A stretch of DNA of 64,000 nt. Origin: Actinomycetota bacterium. GTDB lineage: Bacteria > Actinomycetota > Thermoleophilia > Gaiellales > Gaiellaceae. The notes below the pieces were generated by a model, which saw only the letters and a program-made list of their open reading frames with translations, did not search any database and had not been told where the DNA came from. Position 1 is the stretch's first letter, and each line of letters begins with the position of its first letter. The stretch covers positions 1-64,000 of the forward strand of contig JACDEU010000005.1 of NCBI GenBank assembly GCA_013816245.1, written 5' to 3'. A program made the position numbers and the translations under genes. This document shows positions 51,131 to 59,757 of the stretch, in pieces.

Positions 51131-52101
51131 TCCGCAGGCGCGAGCGGCTTGAGTGTTCCATCGCCGTTCGGGGTGAGGCTGAGGTCGGAGAAGAAGCGGG
51201 TCATGACGATGCCCTCGCGAAAGTCACCGAGGCGCGGCTCCGGCCGTTCGCCGCGCGCGAGTGCGAGTGCGAGCTCCGGATACCGTCCACCGGCTGCGAG
51301 GGGAAGCGGGAATCCACCGCCGAAGCGCGTGTTGATGTCCGTGATGAAGTGCGTGCCGTCCGCCTCGCGGAAGCACTGGATGTTGGCGGGCCCGACGACG
51401 CCGAGGCTCTCGGCGACGTCACGCGCGAGCTCGATCAGCGCCTCGTCCTTGATGCTCATGCCCTTGATCGACTCGCCGCCCTTCGACTCGATCATCGTCC
51501 GCGGGATCGCATTTAGGCAGCGTCCCTCGAGGTCGCAGAAGACGTCGATCGAGAACTCCTCTCCGGCGAGACATGCCTGCACGATCGAGTCGACCGGCGT
51601 GTAGCCGAGGAAGAAGCCGAGCTGCGCGCGATCGGCCGCTCGATAGATGTGTCGCGAGCCGAAGCCGTGGCGTGCCTTCACGAGCAGTGGGAACGCCGCA
51701 TCGTCGGGCACGTTCCCTGGAAGCCAGGTCGGCGGCGATGCGATCCCCCGCTCTTCGAAGAGCACGTGCGCGAGGTACTTGTCCTCGAGTCGCTCGACGA
51801 TCTCGGCGGCCGGGAGCAGGACGAGTGCGCCGGACAGTTCGTCGCAGCCTCGTGCGAGCAGCACCTGGTCGAGATCGGTGAGCGGGACGACCAGCTGCAC
51901 GTCATGCTCCTGCACGAGCGCCCGCAGGGCCGGGAGGTAGCCCGGATCGTCGATCCGGGGCACGAGCGCATGCTCGTCGGCCGCGTACAGAGCGGGTGCG
52001 AGCGGGTTCGCGTCGGTGGCGATCGCCGTGGCGCCGGCGCGCCGGAACGCGCCGACGATGTCCACGCGCTGCCCCGCACACGTGAAAAGGACCGCCGTCA
52101 C
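51127..52101 (-). CDS. ATP-grasp ligase, carbamoyl-phosphate-synthase-like
   Basis: A 324-residue ATP-grasp protein. An N-terminal Rossmann-type region (TCAGQRVDIVGAFR) is followed by LLVKARHGFGSRH for ATP binding and FITDINTRFGGGFPLPL, the metal-binding loop with the E/N-x-N-x-R-x-G-G pattern. Such stand-alone ligases join a carboxylate to an amine or make carbamoyl-type groups. In a glycan operon it may attach an amino acid to a uronic acid or sugar amine, though this is inference. It lies 5 bases after the GT-C gene. Confidence 0.82.
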   Translation of the reverse strand: MTAVLFTCAGQRVDIVGAFRRAGATAIATDANPLAPALYAADEHALVPRIDDPGYLPALRALVQEHDVQLVVPLTDLDQVLLARGCDELSGALVLLPAAEIVERLEDKYLAHVLFEERGIASPPTWLPGNVPDDAAFPLLVKARHGFGSRHIYRAADRAQLGFFLGYTPVDSIVQACLAGEEFSIDVFCDLEGRCLNAIPRTMIESKGGESIKGMSIKDEALIELARDVAESLGVVGPANIQCFREADGTHFITDINTRFGGGFPLPLAAGGRYPELALALARGERPEPRLGDFREGIVMTRFFSDLSLTPNGDGTLKPLAPAE

Positions 52102-52106
52102 GGCGG

Positions 52107-53306
52107 TCAGTACAGCAGGAACGGGAGACTTGCGAGCGCGGAGGCGGCCAGCAACGCAGCCGCCGCGAGGCGCCAGCGGCCGGGGAGGCGGTCGACGGCG
52201 TAGCCGAAGGCAAGAGCCCAGGCGGGCGCCGTCGTCAACATGTAGCTCGCCTTCAGCACGTCGCCGTCCGGCGTCGGATAGCCGACCGTGAAGTAGAGGT
52301 AACCCACGAGACCCAGGCCCGGGAGCAACGCGACAGGAAGGCGGGCCGGTGACCGCCTTGAGCGAACGAGCAGGACGAGCCAGCCGGCGACCGCGAGCAG
52401 TGTCGGCAGCAGCCCGAGGATGCTCTGCCGCTCGCGGCTACCACGCCAGACCCCGAAGTAGTCCCCCCAGACCTCGCTGTACGTCGTCGGGATCGCCTCG
52501 TTCAGGAAGTGAGGCCTGACGGGATGGGTCACGACGTCGGGCAGTCCCAGCCCGAAGTAGAACCGGGCGGGACGCCGTTCCCAGATCGCCTGCTGCTTCG
52601 TCGGCCGGTCGAAGACCGGGTTGCCGTACTTGATCGTCTGCCGGATGTACCAGGGAGCTGTCACGACGACAGTGGCGAGCACGATCACGAGCAGGGGACG
52701 CCACGCCCGCGCAACCGCGAACCCGAGCACCACGGCGGCGAGCGTCCAGAGGGAAAAGGCGCGCACCAGTTGGCCGAGCCCGAGTGCTACACCCGTCGCA
52801 ACCGCGAGATGCCAGCCGTACTCGTTCCGGCCGAGCATCCGGGTGGCGAGAAGCAATGCCACGGCGCTGAGGAGCATCGACAGCGGCTCCGGGTGGAACA
52901 TCGCGCCGACTCGCAACACGACCGGGAGAAAGCAGAAGAACGCGAGGGCCGAGAGCTGCACCCAGGGGCGCCGCGGAAAGAGCTCGCGTGCGAGCAACCA
53001 GAGCACGACGGCGGTGGCGAGCAACACGAACCAGTTCAAGAGCTGGCCGAGCTTGTGCGGATCTCCGGGATGCACGTGCTCGCCGATATATGTCGCTGCG
53101 CCCGCGAGCGTGTAGAAGACCGGCGGCGTGTAGTACTCGCTGCGCGTCTCCGGTCCGGGGATCTCGCCGTGGTGGATCAGGAGGTCTGCGTACTCGCGAT
53201 GCTGGCGCACGTCATATCCGGATCCGCTCGGATACTTGTAGGTGTTCCAGCCGGCGACGAGCGCCAGCGCGGCGATCAAGCCCACCGCGACGTAGCTACG
53301 ACGCAA
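52107..53306 (-). CDS. GT39-like GT-C membrane glycosyltransferase
   Basis: A 399-residue membrane protein with about ten hydrophobic segments. The first outer loop reads SGYDVRQHREYADLLIHHGEIP and is followed by YYTPPVFYTLAG, the arrangement of PMT/ArnT relatives in which the Asp binds the lipid phosphate donor. The start is TTG 53304-53306, which gives an 11-base overlap with the GT4 gene before; GTG seven codons later is an alternative. It is the fifth GT-C protein in the window. Confidence 0.75.
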   Translation of the reverse strand: MRRSYVAVGLIAALALVAGWNTYKYPSGSGYDVRQHREYADLLIHHGEIPGPETRSEYYTPPVFYTLAGAATYIGEHVHPGDPHKLGQLLNWFVLLATAVVLWLLARELFPRRPWVQLSALAFFCFLPVVLRVGAMFHPEPLSMLLSAVALLLATRMLGRNEYGWHLAVATGVALGLGQLVRAFSLWTLAAVVLGFAVARAWRPLLVIVLATVVVTAPWYIRQTIKYGNPVFDRPTKQQAIWERRPARFYFGLGLPDVVTHPVRPHFLNEAIPTTYSEVWGDYFGVWRGSRERQSILGLLPTLLAVAGWLVLLVRSRRSPARLPVALLPGLGLVGYLYFTVGYPTPDGDVLKASYMLTTAPAWALAFGYAVDRLPGRWRLAAAALLAASALASLPFLLY

Positions 53307-54498
53307 GCTCGAGCAGGAGGTCGCGGTAGCGGCGGACGGCGACGGAGCGGTCGGCCTCGCGCTCCACCCACTCACGCCCGCGCGCGCCCATCGCCTCGAG
53401 GTCGTACTTGCCGTCGTGCGCGTCGCGGATTGCACGCGCCAAGAGCTCGGGGCGGCCAGGCGGAACGACGATGCCGCAGCCCACCTCCTCGACCGCCTGA
53501 GCGGTCTCGCTCTCCGAGTCGGCAGCGACGATGACGGGCTTCGCTACGGCGAGGATCCCGTAAAGGCGACTCGGGACGACATAGCCCGCGAGACCCGACG
53601 CAAGTCCCACGACGTGAATGTCTGCAGCCGAAAGGGACTGCTGCAGCAACGTGCGCGGCTGGTAGAAGGCGAAGGCCACCTTGTCGACCTCGAGCTGCTC
53701 TGCCAGGGCGACCAGTTCGGCGTGCCGCGCGCCCATGCCGATGATCGTGATCGCGAGATCGTCGAGGTCCCGCAGGAACGTCGCCGCGCGGACGAGCGAG
53801 TCCAGATCTTGTGCGTGACCGACGTTGCCCGAGTGCATGACGACGAACTTCTGGTCGTAGCCGCGCTCGAGCGCCCACTGGTTGTCCTCGTCGAGCGGGC
53901 GAAGCCGCTGCGTGTCGACCCAGTTGGGGATGACGCTGAGACGATCCGAGTGCGCCCCCTTCTCCTCGAGCCGGTCCCGCATGGTGGTGCCGATCGCGAC
54001 TACACGGTCTGCGCGCTTGAGGTAGAGCGAGACGAGGCCACGCAGCAGTGCCATGACAACGGGATTCTCGAGACGCTTGAGCTCCATCGCGACCTCGGGA
54101 AAGACGTCCTGGCTGATCACGACGAGCGGTACGCGGTAGCGCCGCGCAACGAGCAGCGCGATGTCGGCGACAATCGGTGGATCGGTCATGCAGAGAACGA
54201 CGTCCGGACGAAGACCTCGCAGGCCGCTGAAGAGTGCCTTTGCGAGGTACGTGAGGTAGTTGGCGCCGCGGGCGAAGAGCTTCGAGCGCTCGAACGACGT
54301 GGAGGGAACGCGCACGATCTCGACGCCGTTGTGCACCAGCCGCCGCGACTCGTCCTCGTGCCCGTGCAGGATCCCCGTCACGACCTTCACGTCGATGTCC
54401 TCGGCGAGCGCCTCGCACAGCTCCGTCAACAGCTGCGCCGTCGCCTCGACGCCCGGCCAGTAGTACTGGTTCAGAACAAGGAGGCGCGGTCTCGGCAT
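53296..54498 (-). CDS. GT4 glycosyltransferase (WcaI/WbuB-like), first gene of a six-gene operon
   Basis: A 400-residue GT-B enzyme: LLVLNQYYWPGVEATAQLL at the start, DPPIVADIALLVARR near 115 and VISQDVFPEVA near 140, then HSGNVGHAQDLDSL and VVPSRLYGILAVAKPVI at the donor site. These features match the WbuB/WcaI group, which adds fucose- or fucosamine-type sugars in other bacteria. The ATG at 54496-54498 follows TAGCCT by 7 bases, and the gene diverges from another GT4 through a shared promoter. Confidence 0.88.
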   Translation of the reverse strand: MPRPRLLVLNQYYWPGVEATAQLLTELCEALAEDIDVKVVTGILHGHEDESRRLVHNGVEIVRVPSTSFERSKLFARGANYLTYLAKALFSGLRGLRPDVVLCMTDPPIVADIALLVARRYRVPLVVISQDVFPEVAMELKRLENPVVMALLRGLVSLYLKRADRVVAIGTTMRDRLEEKGAHSDRLSVIPNWVDTQRLRPLDEDNQWALERGYDQKFVVMHSGNVGHAQDLDSLVRAATFLRDLDDLAITIIGMGARHAELVALAEQLEVDKVAFAFYQPRTLLQQSLSAADIHVVGLASGLAGYVVPSRLYGILAVAKPVIVAADSESETAQAVEEVGCGIVVPPGRPELLARAIRDAHDGKYDLEAMGARGREWVEREADRSVAVRRYRDLLLELAS

Positions 54499-54505
54499 CC
54501 GCGCA

Positions 54506-54515
54506 AGGCTAGCCT
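54506..54515. promoter_or_regulatory. Palindromic bidirectional -10 element AGGCTAGCCT
   Basis: A perfect 10-base palindrome. It yields TAGCCT on the plus strand (54510-54515), 6 bases before the GTG at 54522, and TAGCCT on the minus strand (54511-54506), 7 bases before the ATG at 54498. Two divergent leaderless genes thus share a two-base-overlapping pair of -10 boxes. Confidence 0.55.
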
Positions 54516-54521
54516 GCCCAC

Positions 54522-55715
54522 GTGAGCAATCGGCCACTTCGGATCCTCTTCGCGTCGCCCGTCTGGGCTCCCTCACGCGCCTTCGGCGGCCCCGTGGTGG
54601 CAGCGGGAGAGCTCGTCCGGCGTCTGGTGGCCCACGGGCACACGGTCGACGTGCTGACGACGACGATCCTCGACCTCGACCGGCGCCCCGCGGCTCGTTC
54701 GTCCGTCGACGTCGTCGACGGCGCCACCGTCCACTACCTCGCGACCCCGCTGCGCTACAGATGGATGGGGATCACGCCGACTCTTCCCATCGCCCTCGGG
54801 CGGGCGCACCGCCCCGACGCGGTGCACGTGTTCGGCTTTCGCGATCCGGTGACGACGTGCACCGCCGCCTGGTGCAGGATCGCGCGCGTCCCGTACGTCT
54901 TCGAGCCGCTCGGAATGTTCCAGCCACGGCTGCGCAAGGTCCTGCTCAAGCGTGCGCTCGACGCGACGCTTTACCGTGGAGTGGCGCGCGGCGCAACTGC
55001 GGTCGTGGTCGCGTCCGAGCGCGAGCGCGACGACGTCATCGCCTGCGGCGTCGACCCCCGGAAGGTGCACGTTCGCGGCAACGGGTTCCCCGAGCCCCAC
55101 ACCGTCACGTCGAACGGCGACCTCCGCGAGCGACTCCACATCCCCGAGACCGCCCCCCTGATCCTCTACGTCGGCAGGATCGCTGCGGGCAAAGGGATCG
55201 AGCACCTGCTCGGTGCAGCCCGAGAGATTCCGGAAGCGCACGTCGTCGTCGCGGGGCCGGACGATCGTCACGGCCTGGGCGCCGTCTTGCAACGAGCACA
55301 GTCGGAAACGGCGACGAGCGGCCGGATCCATACCTTGCCGGTGAGCGACGAGCCGCCGCGCGACCTGTATCCCCAGGCAGACGTCTTCGTCCTCGCCTCG
55401 GCGGGCGAGAGTTTCGGGATGGTCGCCGCCGAAGCGGCCGCTGCCGGAACCCCCGTCGTCGTGTCGGACCGTTGTGGCATCGCCGGGTTCTTCGACGACG
55501 GCGAAGCCCTGGTCGTGCCGTACGACGGCGCTGCGGTGATCGGGGCCGTCCGTCAGGTTCTCTCCGATGCCGGCCTTCGCGAGCGGCTGGCCCGGGGAGG
55601 CGCTGCGGCGGCGAGACGCATGTCGTGGGATCGCGTGGCTGAAGCGCAGGAAGAGATCTATCGGGCTGCGGCTTCGCGCACCGCGGCGACGAAGCTCTCG
55701 ACCGACAGTTCGTAA
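54522..55715 (+). CDS. GT4 glycosyltransferase
   Basis: A 397-residue GT-B enzyme. The acceptor loop SPVWAPSRAFGGPVVAAGEL is at the start, FEPLGMFQPRLRK lies near 127 and the donor motif SAGESFGMVAAEAAAAG near 290. GTG 54522 is supported by the palindromic promoter. It is the only plus-strand gene between two minus-strand operons and its last 58 bases overlap the converging GT2-GT4 fusion gene, the longest such overlap in the window. Confidence 0.9.
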   Translation: MSNRPLRILFASPVWAPSRAFGGPVVAAGELVRRLVAHGHTVDVLTTTILDLDRRPAARSSVDVVDGATVHYLATPLRYRWMGITPTLPIALGRAHRPDAVHVFGFRDPVTTCTAAWCRIARVPYVFEPLGMFQPRLRKVLLKRALDATLYRGVARGATAVVVASERERDDVIACGVDPRKVHVRGNGFPEPHTVTSNGDLRERLHIPETAPLILYVGRIAAGKGIEHLLGAAREIPEAHVVVAGPDDRHGLGAVLQRAQSETATSGRIHTLPVSDEPPRDLYPQADVFVLASAGESFGMVAAEAAAAGTPVVVSDRCGIAGFFDDGEALVVPYDGAAVIGAVRQVLSDAGLRERLARGGAAAARRMSWDRVAEAQEEIYRAAASRTAATKLSTDSS

Positions 55716-57805
55716 CCCCACTCCCGGACGAGCTCGAGCGACCGCTGTCCCGCCTGCTCCCGAAAGCGACCGTCGGCGGCGAGCCTCGCGAGCGCAGCGG
55801 TGGTCGCAGTGACGTCCCCCGCGGGCACGAGCACGCCGTTCTGACCGTCGCGCAGCAGGTCATACGCCGCACCGACGCGGTTGGAGAGGACGAGCGGCAG
55901 TCCCGACGCCGCCGCCTCGTTGACGACGACTCCCCACGTCTCCCGCGTCGACAGGAGTGCGAACACGTCGGCGACGACGTAGGTCTCGGCGACAGCGTCT
56001 GCGGGGAGATCACCCGTCAGGTGCAGACGCACTCCACCCGCACGGGCGAGCCGTACGACCGCGGGGCGTTCCGGACCGTCGCCGACGAGGACGAGCAACA
56101 CTCGCGCGTCGCGCGTCTCCACGACGGCCTGGACGAGCGTGTCCAGGCCCTTCTCCGGCCCGAGCCGGGCGACCGAGAGCACGACGACGTCGTCGTCCGC
56201 CGCGCCGAGGCGGCCGCGCAGCTCGGCCCGCCGCGCGCGGAGCTCCTGAGCGCGTTCCTCCCAGGCAGCAACGTCGATCGTGTTCGCGAAGACACGAACG
56301 TGTTCGCGCTCCGCGCCACGGGCAACGAGTGACTCACGTGACGCCGTCCCGAGCGCAAGCGCGCCGGCAGCCTTGCGCAACACGCGCGGAACCACGGCTC
56401 CCTTGACGGCACGCCGCCAGGCGCTACGGGGACCGAGATCGTGACTCTCGACGAGCGGCAGGTACGGAATCCCGCGCCTACGAGACCAGGCAATCGCCGC
56501 TTGCGAAGCAAACGTGCTCCACCCCGACACCACGACGACGTCCGGACGGGATTCCCGCAACGCACGGGCGATCCCCGGCGTGACGGGATAGTCGTGATGG
56601 AGCACCCGCGCGAGCCCGGGCAGCCGCAGCCCGCGGAGGAAGGTGCTCCTGTGGCGCGGCTCGACCGACCACGTTCGGCCCGCAACCGTCCGCGCGGCGT
56701 AGATCACGGCAAGCTCGACCTCGGGACGCTCGGAGACAAGATCGAAGAGCGGCGACCGATAAGGCGTCGGTTCCGGAGAGACGACCGTGACGCGTAGCGG
56801 GCCCGGCGCAGCTGCGAGCTGCTCAACCCAGGAAGCGGCGCGCTTCCTCGCTTTCCGCTCAGCCCGTTGCCGTGTGGCCCGGCCGGCGGCGAGCCGGGCC
56901 GGATACGACGGACCCAGGGCGAGCCCGGAGCGAGCATCGGCGCGCAGGAGCACTCTCGCCGCCGCTTCACGCACCTCCGGGTCGACGCCGTAGCGGCGCT
57001 CGAAGGCATCGAGAAGGGCGCGAAACGGAGCCGCCCCTTCCGAATCGACCGAGCCCCGGCCGCTGCCGAGAAGCCAGGCCGCCTCGGCCTCCGGGGCCCC
57101 GAGGTCGGGTGCGACACCTGCGATCTCCCGCAGCGCCACCTGCCGCTGAAACGACTCCTGGACGTCGCTCCGGCGCAGGGACGCCTGCCCAGGGTGGACG
57201 CGCTTCAGGACGAGCGCGTCGGCGAGATTGGCGCCGTCTGCCACCTCGAGCAGCCGGGACCAGAGGTCGTAGTCCTCGCTCTCGAGATAGGCAGGGTCGT
57301 AACGAAGCCCGTTGCCGTCGAGCAGCTCACGATCGACGAGAACCGTCGGATGAAAGAACGGGGCGCCGAAGAGGGCGAGGAAGCGGACCGCGACGGGGCC
57401 GACCGGGTTCCGGTGCAGGGCCCCGGGGCGCCCCGCCTCGTCGAGATCGAGGATGCCTGCACCGACGACACCGACGGCGGGAGCCGCACGGATCCTCCGG
57501 ATCTGCGACTCGAGTCTCCCCGGCAGCGCGACGTCGTCCGAGTCGAGCCGCGCGACATAGCGCCCGGAGGCCTGGTCGAGGCCGCGGTTGAGCGACGCAG
57601 CGAGACCCAGCTGCTCCTCGTTGGTGAGCGCCACGAACCGGGGGTCCCTAACAGAGGCGATCAGCTCCGGAGTTCGGTCGGTCGAGGAGTCGTCGACGAC
57701 GATCAGCTCGAGGTCGTCGAGCGACTGCCTCAACACGCTCGCGACTGCAGACCCCAGATAACGGGCGTCGTTGTGGACGGCAAGGATGACCGAGACGAGC
57801 GGCAC
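55658..57805 (-). CDS. GT2-GT4 fusion glycosyltransferase
   Basis: A 715-residue cytosolic protein with two transferase modules. Residues 1-320: GT-A fold with ILAVHNDARYLGSAVASVL, VVDDSSTDRTPE and RLDSDDVALPGRLE (the DxD), and a helical segment. Residues about 340-715: GT-B fold with VVSPEPTPYRSPLFD, SVARLGPEKGLDTL and the donor motif STRETWGVVVNEAAASG. It could add two consecutive sugars. The GTG at 57803-57805 lies 7 bases after TACGCT. Both modules keep their key residues, so both are probably active. Confidence 0.9.
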   Translation of the reverse strand: MPLVSVILAVHNDARYLGSAVASVLRQSLDDLELIVVDDSSTDRTPELIASVRDPRFVALTNEEQLGLAASLNRGLDQASGRYVARLDSDDVALPGRLESQIRRIRAAPAVGVVGAGILDLDEAGRPGALHRNPVGPVAVRFLALFGAPFFHPTVLVDRELLDGNGLRYDPAYLESEDYDLWSRLLEVADGANLADALVLKRVHPGQASLRRSDVQESFQRQVALREIAGVAPDLGAPEAEAAWLLGSGRGSVDSEGAAPFRALLDAFERRYGVDPEVREAAARVLLRADARSGLALGPSYPARLAAGRATRQRAERKARKRAASWVEQLAAAPGPLRVTVVSPEPTPYRSPLFDLVSERPEVELAVIYAARTVAGRTWSVEPRHRSTFLRGLRLPGLARVLHHDYPVTPGIARALRESRPDVVVVSGWSTFASQAAIAWSRRRGIPYLPLVESHDLGPRSAWRRAVKGAVVPRVLRKAAGALALGTASRESLVARGAEREHVRVFANTIDVAAWEERAQELRARRAELRGRLGAADDDVVVLSVARLGPEKGLDTLVQAVVETRDARVLLVLVGDGPERPAVVRLARAGGVRLHLTGDLPADAVAETYVVADVFALLSTRETWGVVVNEAAASGLPLVLSNRVGAAYDLLRDGQNGVLVPAGDVTATTAALARLAADGRFREQAGQRSLELVREWGYELSVESFVAAVREAAAR

Positions 57806-57811
57806 GGGCGT

Positions 57812-57818
57812 TAGCGTA
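57812..57818. promoter_or_regulatory. Bidirectional -10 element between the fusion gene and the GT2 gene
   Basis: The heptamer TAGCGTA contains TAGCGT for the plus strand (57812-57817), 6 bases before GTG 57824, and TACGCT for the minus strand (57818-57813), 7 bases before GTG 57805. Only 18 bases separate the two start codons. Confidence 0.55.
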
Positions 57819-57823
57819 AGGCC

Positions 57824-58684
57824 GTGGCCCGCGCCGAGCTCCCCTCATTCGATCTCGTCGTCGCAACCGTCGATCGCACCAAGGAGCTGCAGCGGCTGTT
57901 CGAGTCGCTCGAGCGCCAGGCCCATCCCGCGTTCAGGGTCCTGCTCGTCGACCAGAACGAGGACGACCGGCTCGACGAGATCATCCGCCGCCATCCCTCC
58001 CTGGAGGTCAAGCACCTCCGCGCACCACGCGGCCTGTCCCGGGCGCGCAACGCCGCACTCGCACACCTGCGCGCCGACCTCGTCGCGTTCCCGGACGACG
58101 ACTGCGTTTACCCGGAAGACCTGCTTCAGCGCATCGCTCGTCGCTTCGCCGTCGATGCGAGCCTCGGCGGCCTCACGGGACGCGCGGCGGACCTGCACGG
58201 ACAGTCGGCGGCGACCTGGCCTGTCACCGCCGCTGAAGTCACCGCCGCTGAAGTTACACGCGAGAACCTATGGCAGCGGGCGATCTCGTTCACCATCTTT
58301 CTGCGTTCGTCTGTAGTCGGCGTCGTAGGCGCGTTCGACGAGGAGCTCGGGCTCGGATCAGGACAGCCGTGGTCGTCGGGAGAAGAGACGGACTACCTCA
58401 TCCGCGCGCTCGACACGGGCGTGCGAATAGAGTACGACCCGGAGCTCGTCGTACTGCACGACGAGAAGACGTTCGGGCCTGCTGCTCTCCGCAGCGCGGG
58501 TGCGCGCGAAGGGGCGAGCATCGGCTATCTGCTGCGCAAGCACCGCTACTCGGCCGGAACGGTGGGCAAGATGTTCGTTCGCCCGCTGGGCGGCGCGGCC
58601 GTCTCGCTCGTCAGGCGCGAGCCGGCGCGCGCGCGCTTTTACCTCTCCACCCTGCGCGGGCGCCTCGCCGGCTATCGACGCTGA
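57824..58684 (+). CDS. GT2 glycosyltransferase
   Basis: A 286-residue GT-A enzyme with LVVATVDRTKELQRLFESL, RNAALAHLRADLVAFPDDDC (the DDD metal site) and EETDYLIRAL near 190, where the acidic pair would serve as base. A 15-base unit is tandemly repeated at 58223-58252, adding VTAAE to the protein just after the metal site. The GTG start has a leaderless-type promoter. The C-terminal RRHxxx stretch is basic and may bind the membrane. Confidence 0.88.
   Translation: MARAELPSFDLVVATVDRTKELQRLFESLERQAHPAFRVLLVDQNEDDRLDEIIRRHPSLEVKHLRAPRGLSRARNAALAHLRADLVAFPDDDCVYPEDLLQRIARRFAVDASLGGLTGRAADLHGQSAATWPVTAAEVTAAEVTRENLWQRAISFTIFLRSSVVGVVGAFDEELGLGSGQPWSSGEETDYLIRALDTGVRIEYDPELVVLHDEKTFGPAALRSAGAREGASIGYLLRKHRYSAGTVGKMFVRPLGGAAVSLVRREPARARFYLSTLRGRLAGYRR
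58223..58252 (+). repeat. In-frame 15-base tandem repeat within the GT2 gene
   Basis: Two exact copies of a 15-base unit (GTCACCGCCGCTGAA) and the start of a third encode VTAAE twice. The reading frame is kept. Confidence 0.8.
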
Positions 58685-59757
58685 CGCTTCACGAGCAGGT
58701 CGTTGAACAGCTCGCCGTGGCGCTCGAGCCACGGGCCGAGGTCGAAGTTGTCCACCGCGCGACTCCGGGCGGCCTCGGAATACCGGGGCCGGTCATCGAG
58801 GACCCGGAGCACCGCGGCAGCGAGCTCCTCCGGAGCGGGCGGCTTGTCGCGCTCCCACCCGGTCGGATGCCGGACTCCGATACCTGCCTCTTCGCCGACG
58901 AGCTCCACCGTCCCGCCGCTCGCCGGGTACACGACCGGGAGCCCGCACGACATCGCCTCGATGACGACACTCGGGCACGGATCCTGCACCTTCGTGTGCA
59001 GCAGGACGTGCGCGCGTCGCATGATGTCGGGCGCCTCGCGCTGGGAGTAGCGGCCGACGAGCTCGACCCGGCCGCGCAGACCGAGCTCGTCGATGAGCGG
59101 CTCGGCCGGAGAGACGAGTCGCCCGGTGACGAGCAGCCGCGCGTAGGGCTCGGACACGAGCACGCGTGCGAACGTGCGCAGTCCGAGCTCGAGTCGGTAG
59201 GCCTGGGTCTGGTCTCCTCCGAGCAGAAGCACGGGCCCCTCCGCCGGAGGTTGTTGCGCTGCAGGCGTGAAGTGATTCACGTCGACTGCGTTGTGGAGGA
59301 CCTCCCAGGTGCCGGGAGGAGCACCCAGGAACTCGTCGGCGGAGGACTTCGAGAAGTCACTTTGATAGAGGACGTGCGCTGCTGAACGTAGAGCCCGGCG
59401 GTAGGGCTCGTTGAGCTCCTCCGTCCGCTCACCGGCCCAGCCGGGATACGCGACGCCGTCGATGTTAACGACGACCGGAACCGAACGACGTTTTGCGAGA
59501 GCGAGGAGTGGCCCGAGGTCGCGCGGCAGCCACGTCGACCCGAGGTAAAGAACGGTGAAGCCGGTCGGATCGTTCGGAAACCGCGACGCGAGCCGCTGAA
59601 ACTTTGCCGACCCGCCCGCGACCGGCTCTCCCGGGCCCGGTACGCGGTCGTGCCCGTAGAAGACGCGCAACCCACGGCGCTGCCTCGGCGGCAGGAGCCG
59701 CAACCACCGCCAGGCCGCCCGCGCGTACGGCCCGACCCGTCCCGGCTCAACCTTCAC
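58672..59757 (-). CDS. GT4 glycosyltransferase
   Basis: A 361-residue GT-B enzyme. The N-terminal part reads VFYGHDRVPGPGEPVAGGSA, then VNIDGVAYPGWAGERTEELN, and the donor motif KVQDPCPSVVIEAMSCG lies near 255; the first family Glu is replaced by Asp. The GTG at 59755-59757 makes a GTGA overlap with the gene before it. It ends the four-gene operon that begins at 62946 and converges on the GT2 gene with a 13-base overlap. Confidence 0.88.
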   Translation of the reverse strand: MKVEPGRVGPYARAAWRWLRLLPPRQRRGLRVFYGHDRVPGPGEPVAGGSAKFQRLASRFPNDPTGFTVLYLGSTWLPRDLGPLLALAKRRSVPVVVNIDGVAYPGWAGERTEELNEPYRRALRSAAHVLYQSDFSKSSADEFLGAPPGTWEVLHNAVDVNHFTPAAQQPPAEGPVLLLGGDQTQAYRLELGLRTFARVLVSEPYARLLVTGRLVSPAEPLIDELGLRGRVELVGRYSQREAPDIMRRAHVLLHTKVQDPCPSVVIEAMSCGLPVVYPASGGTVELVGEEAGIGVRHPTGWERDKPPAPEELAAAVLRVLDDRPRYSEAARSRAVDNFDLGPWLERHGELFNDLLVKRQRR

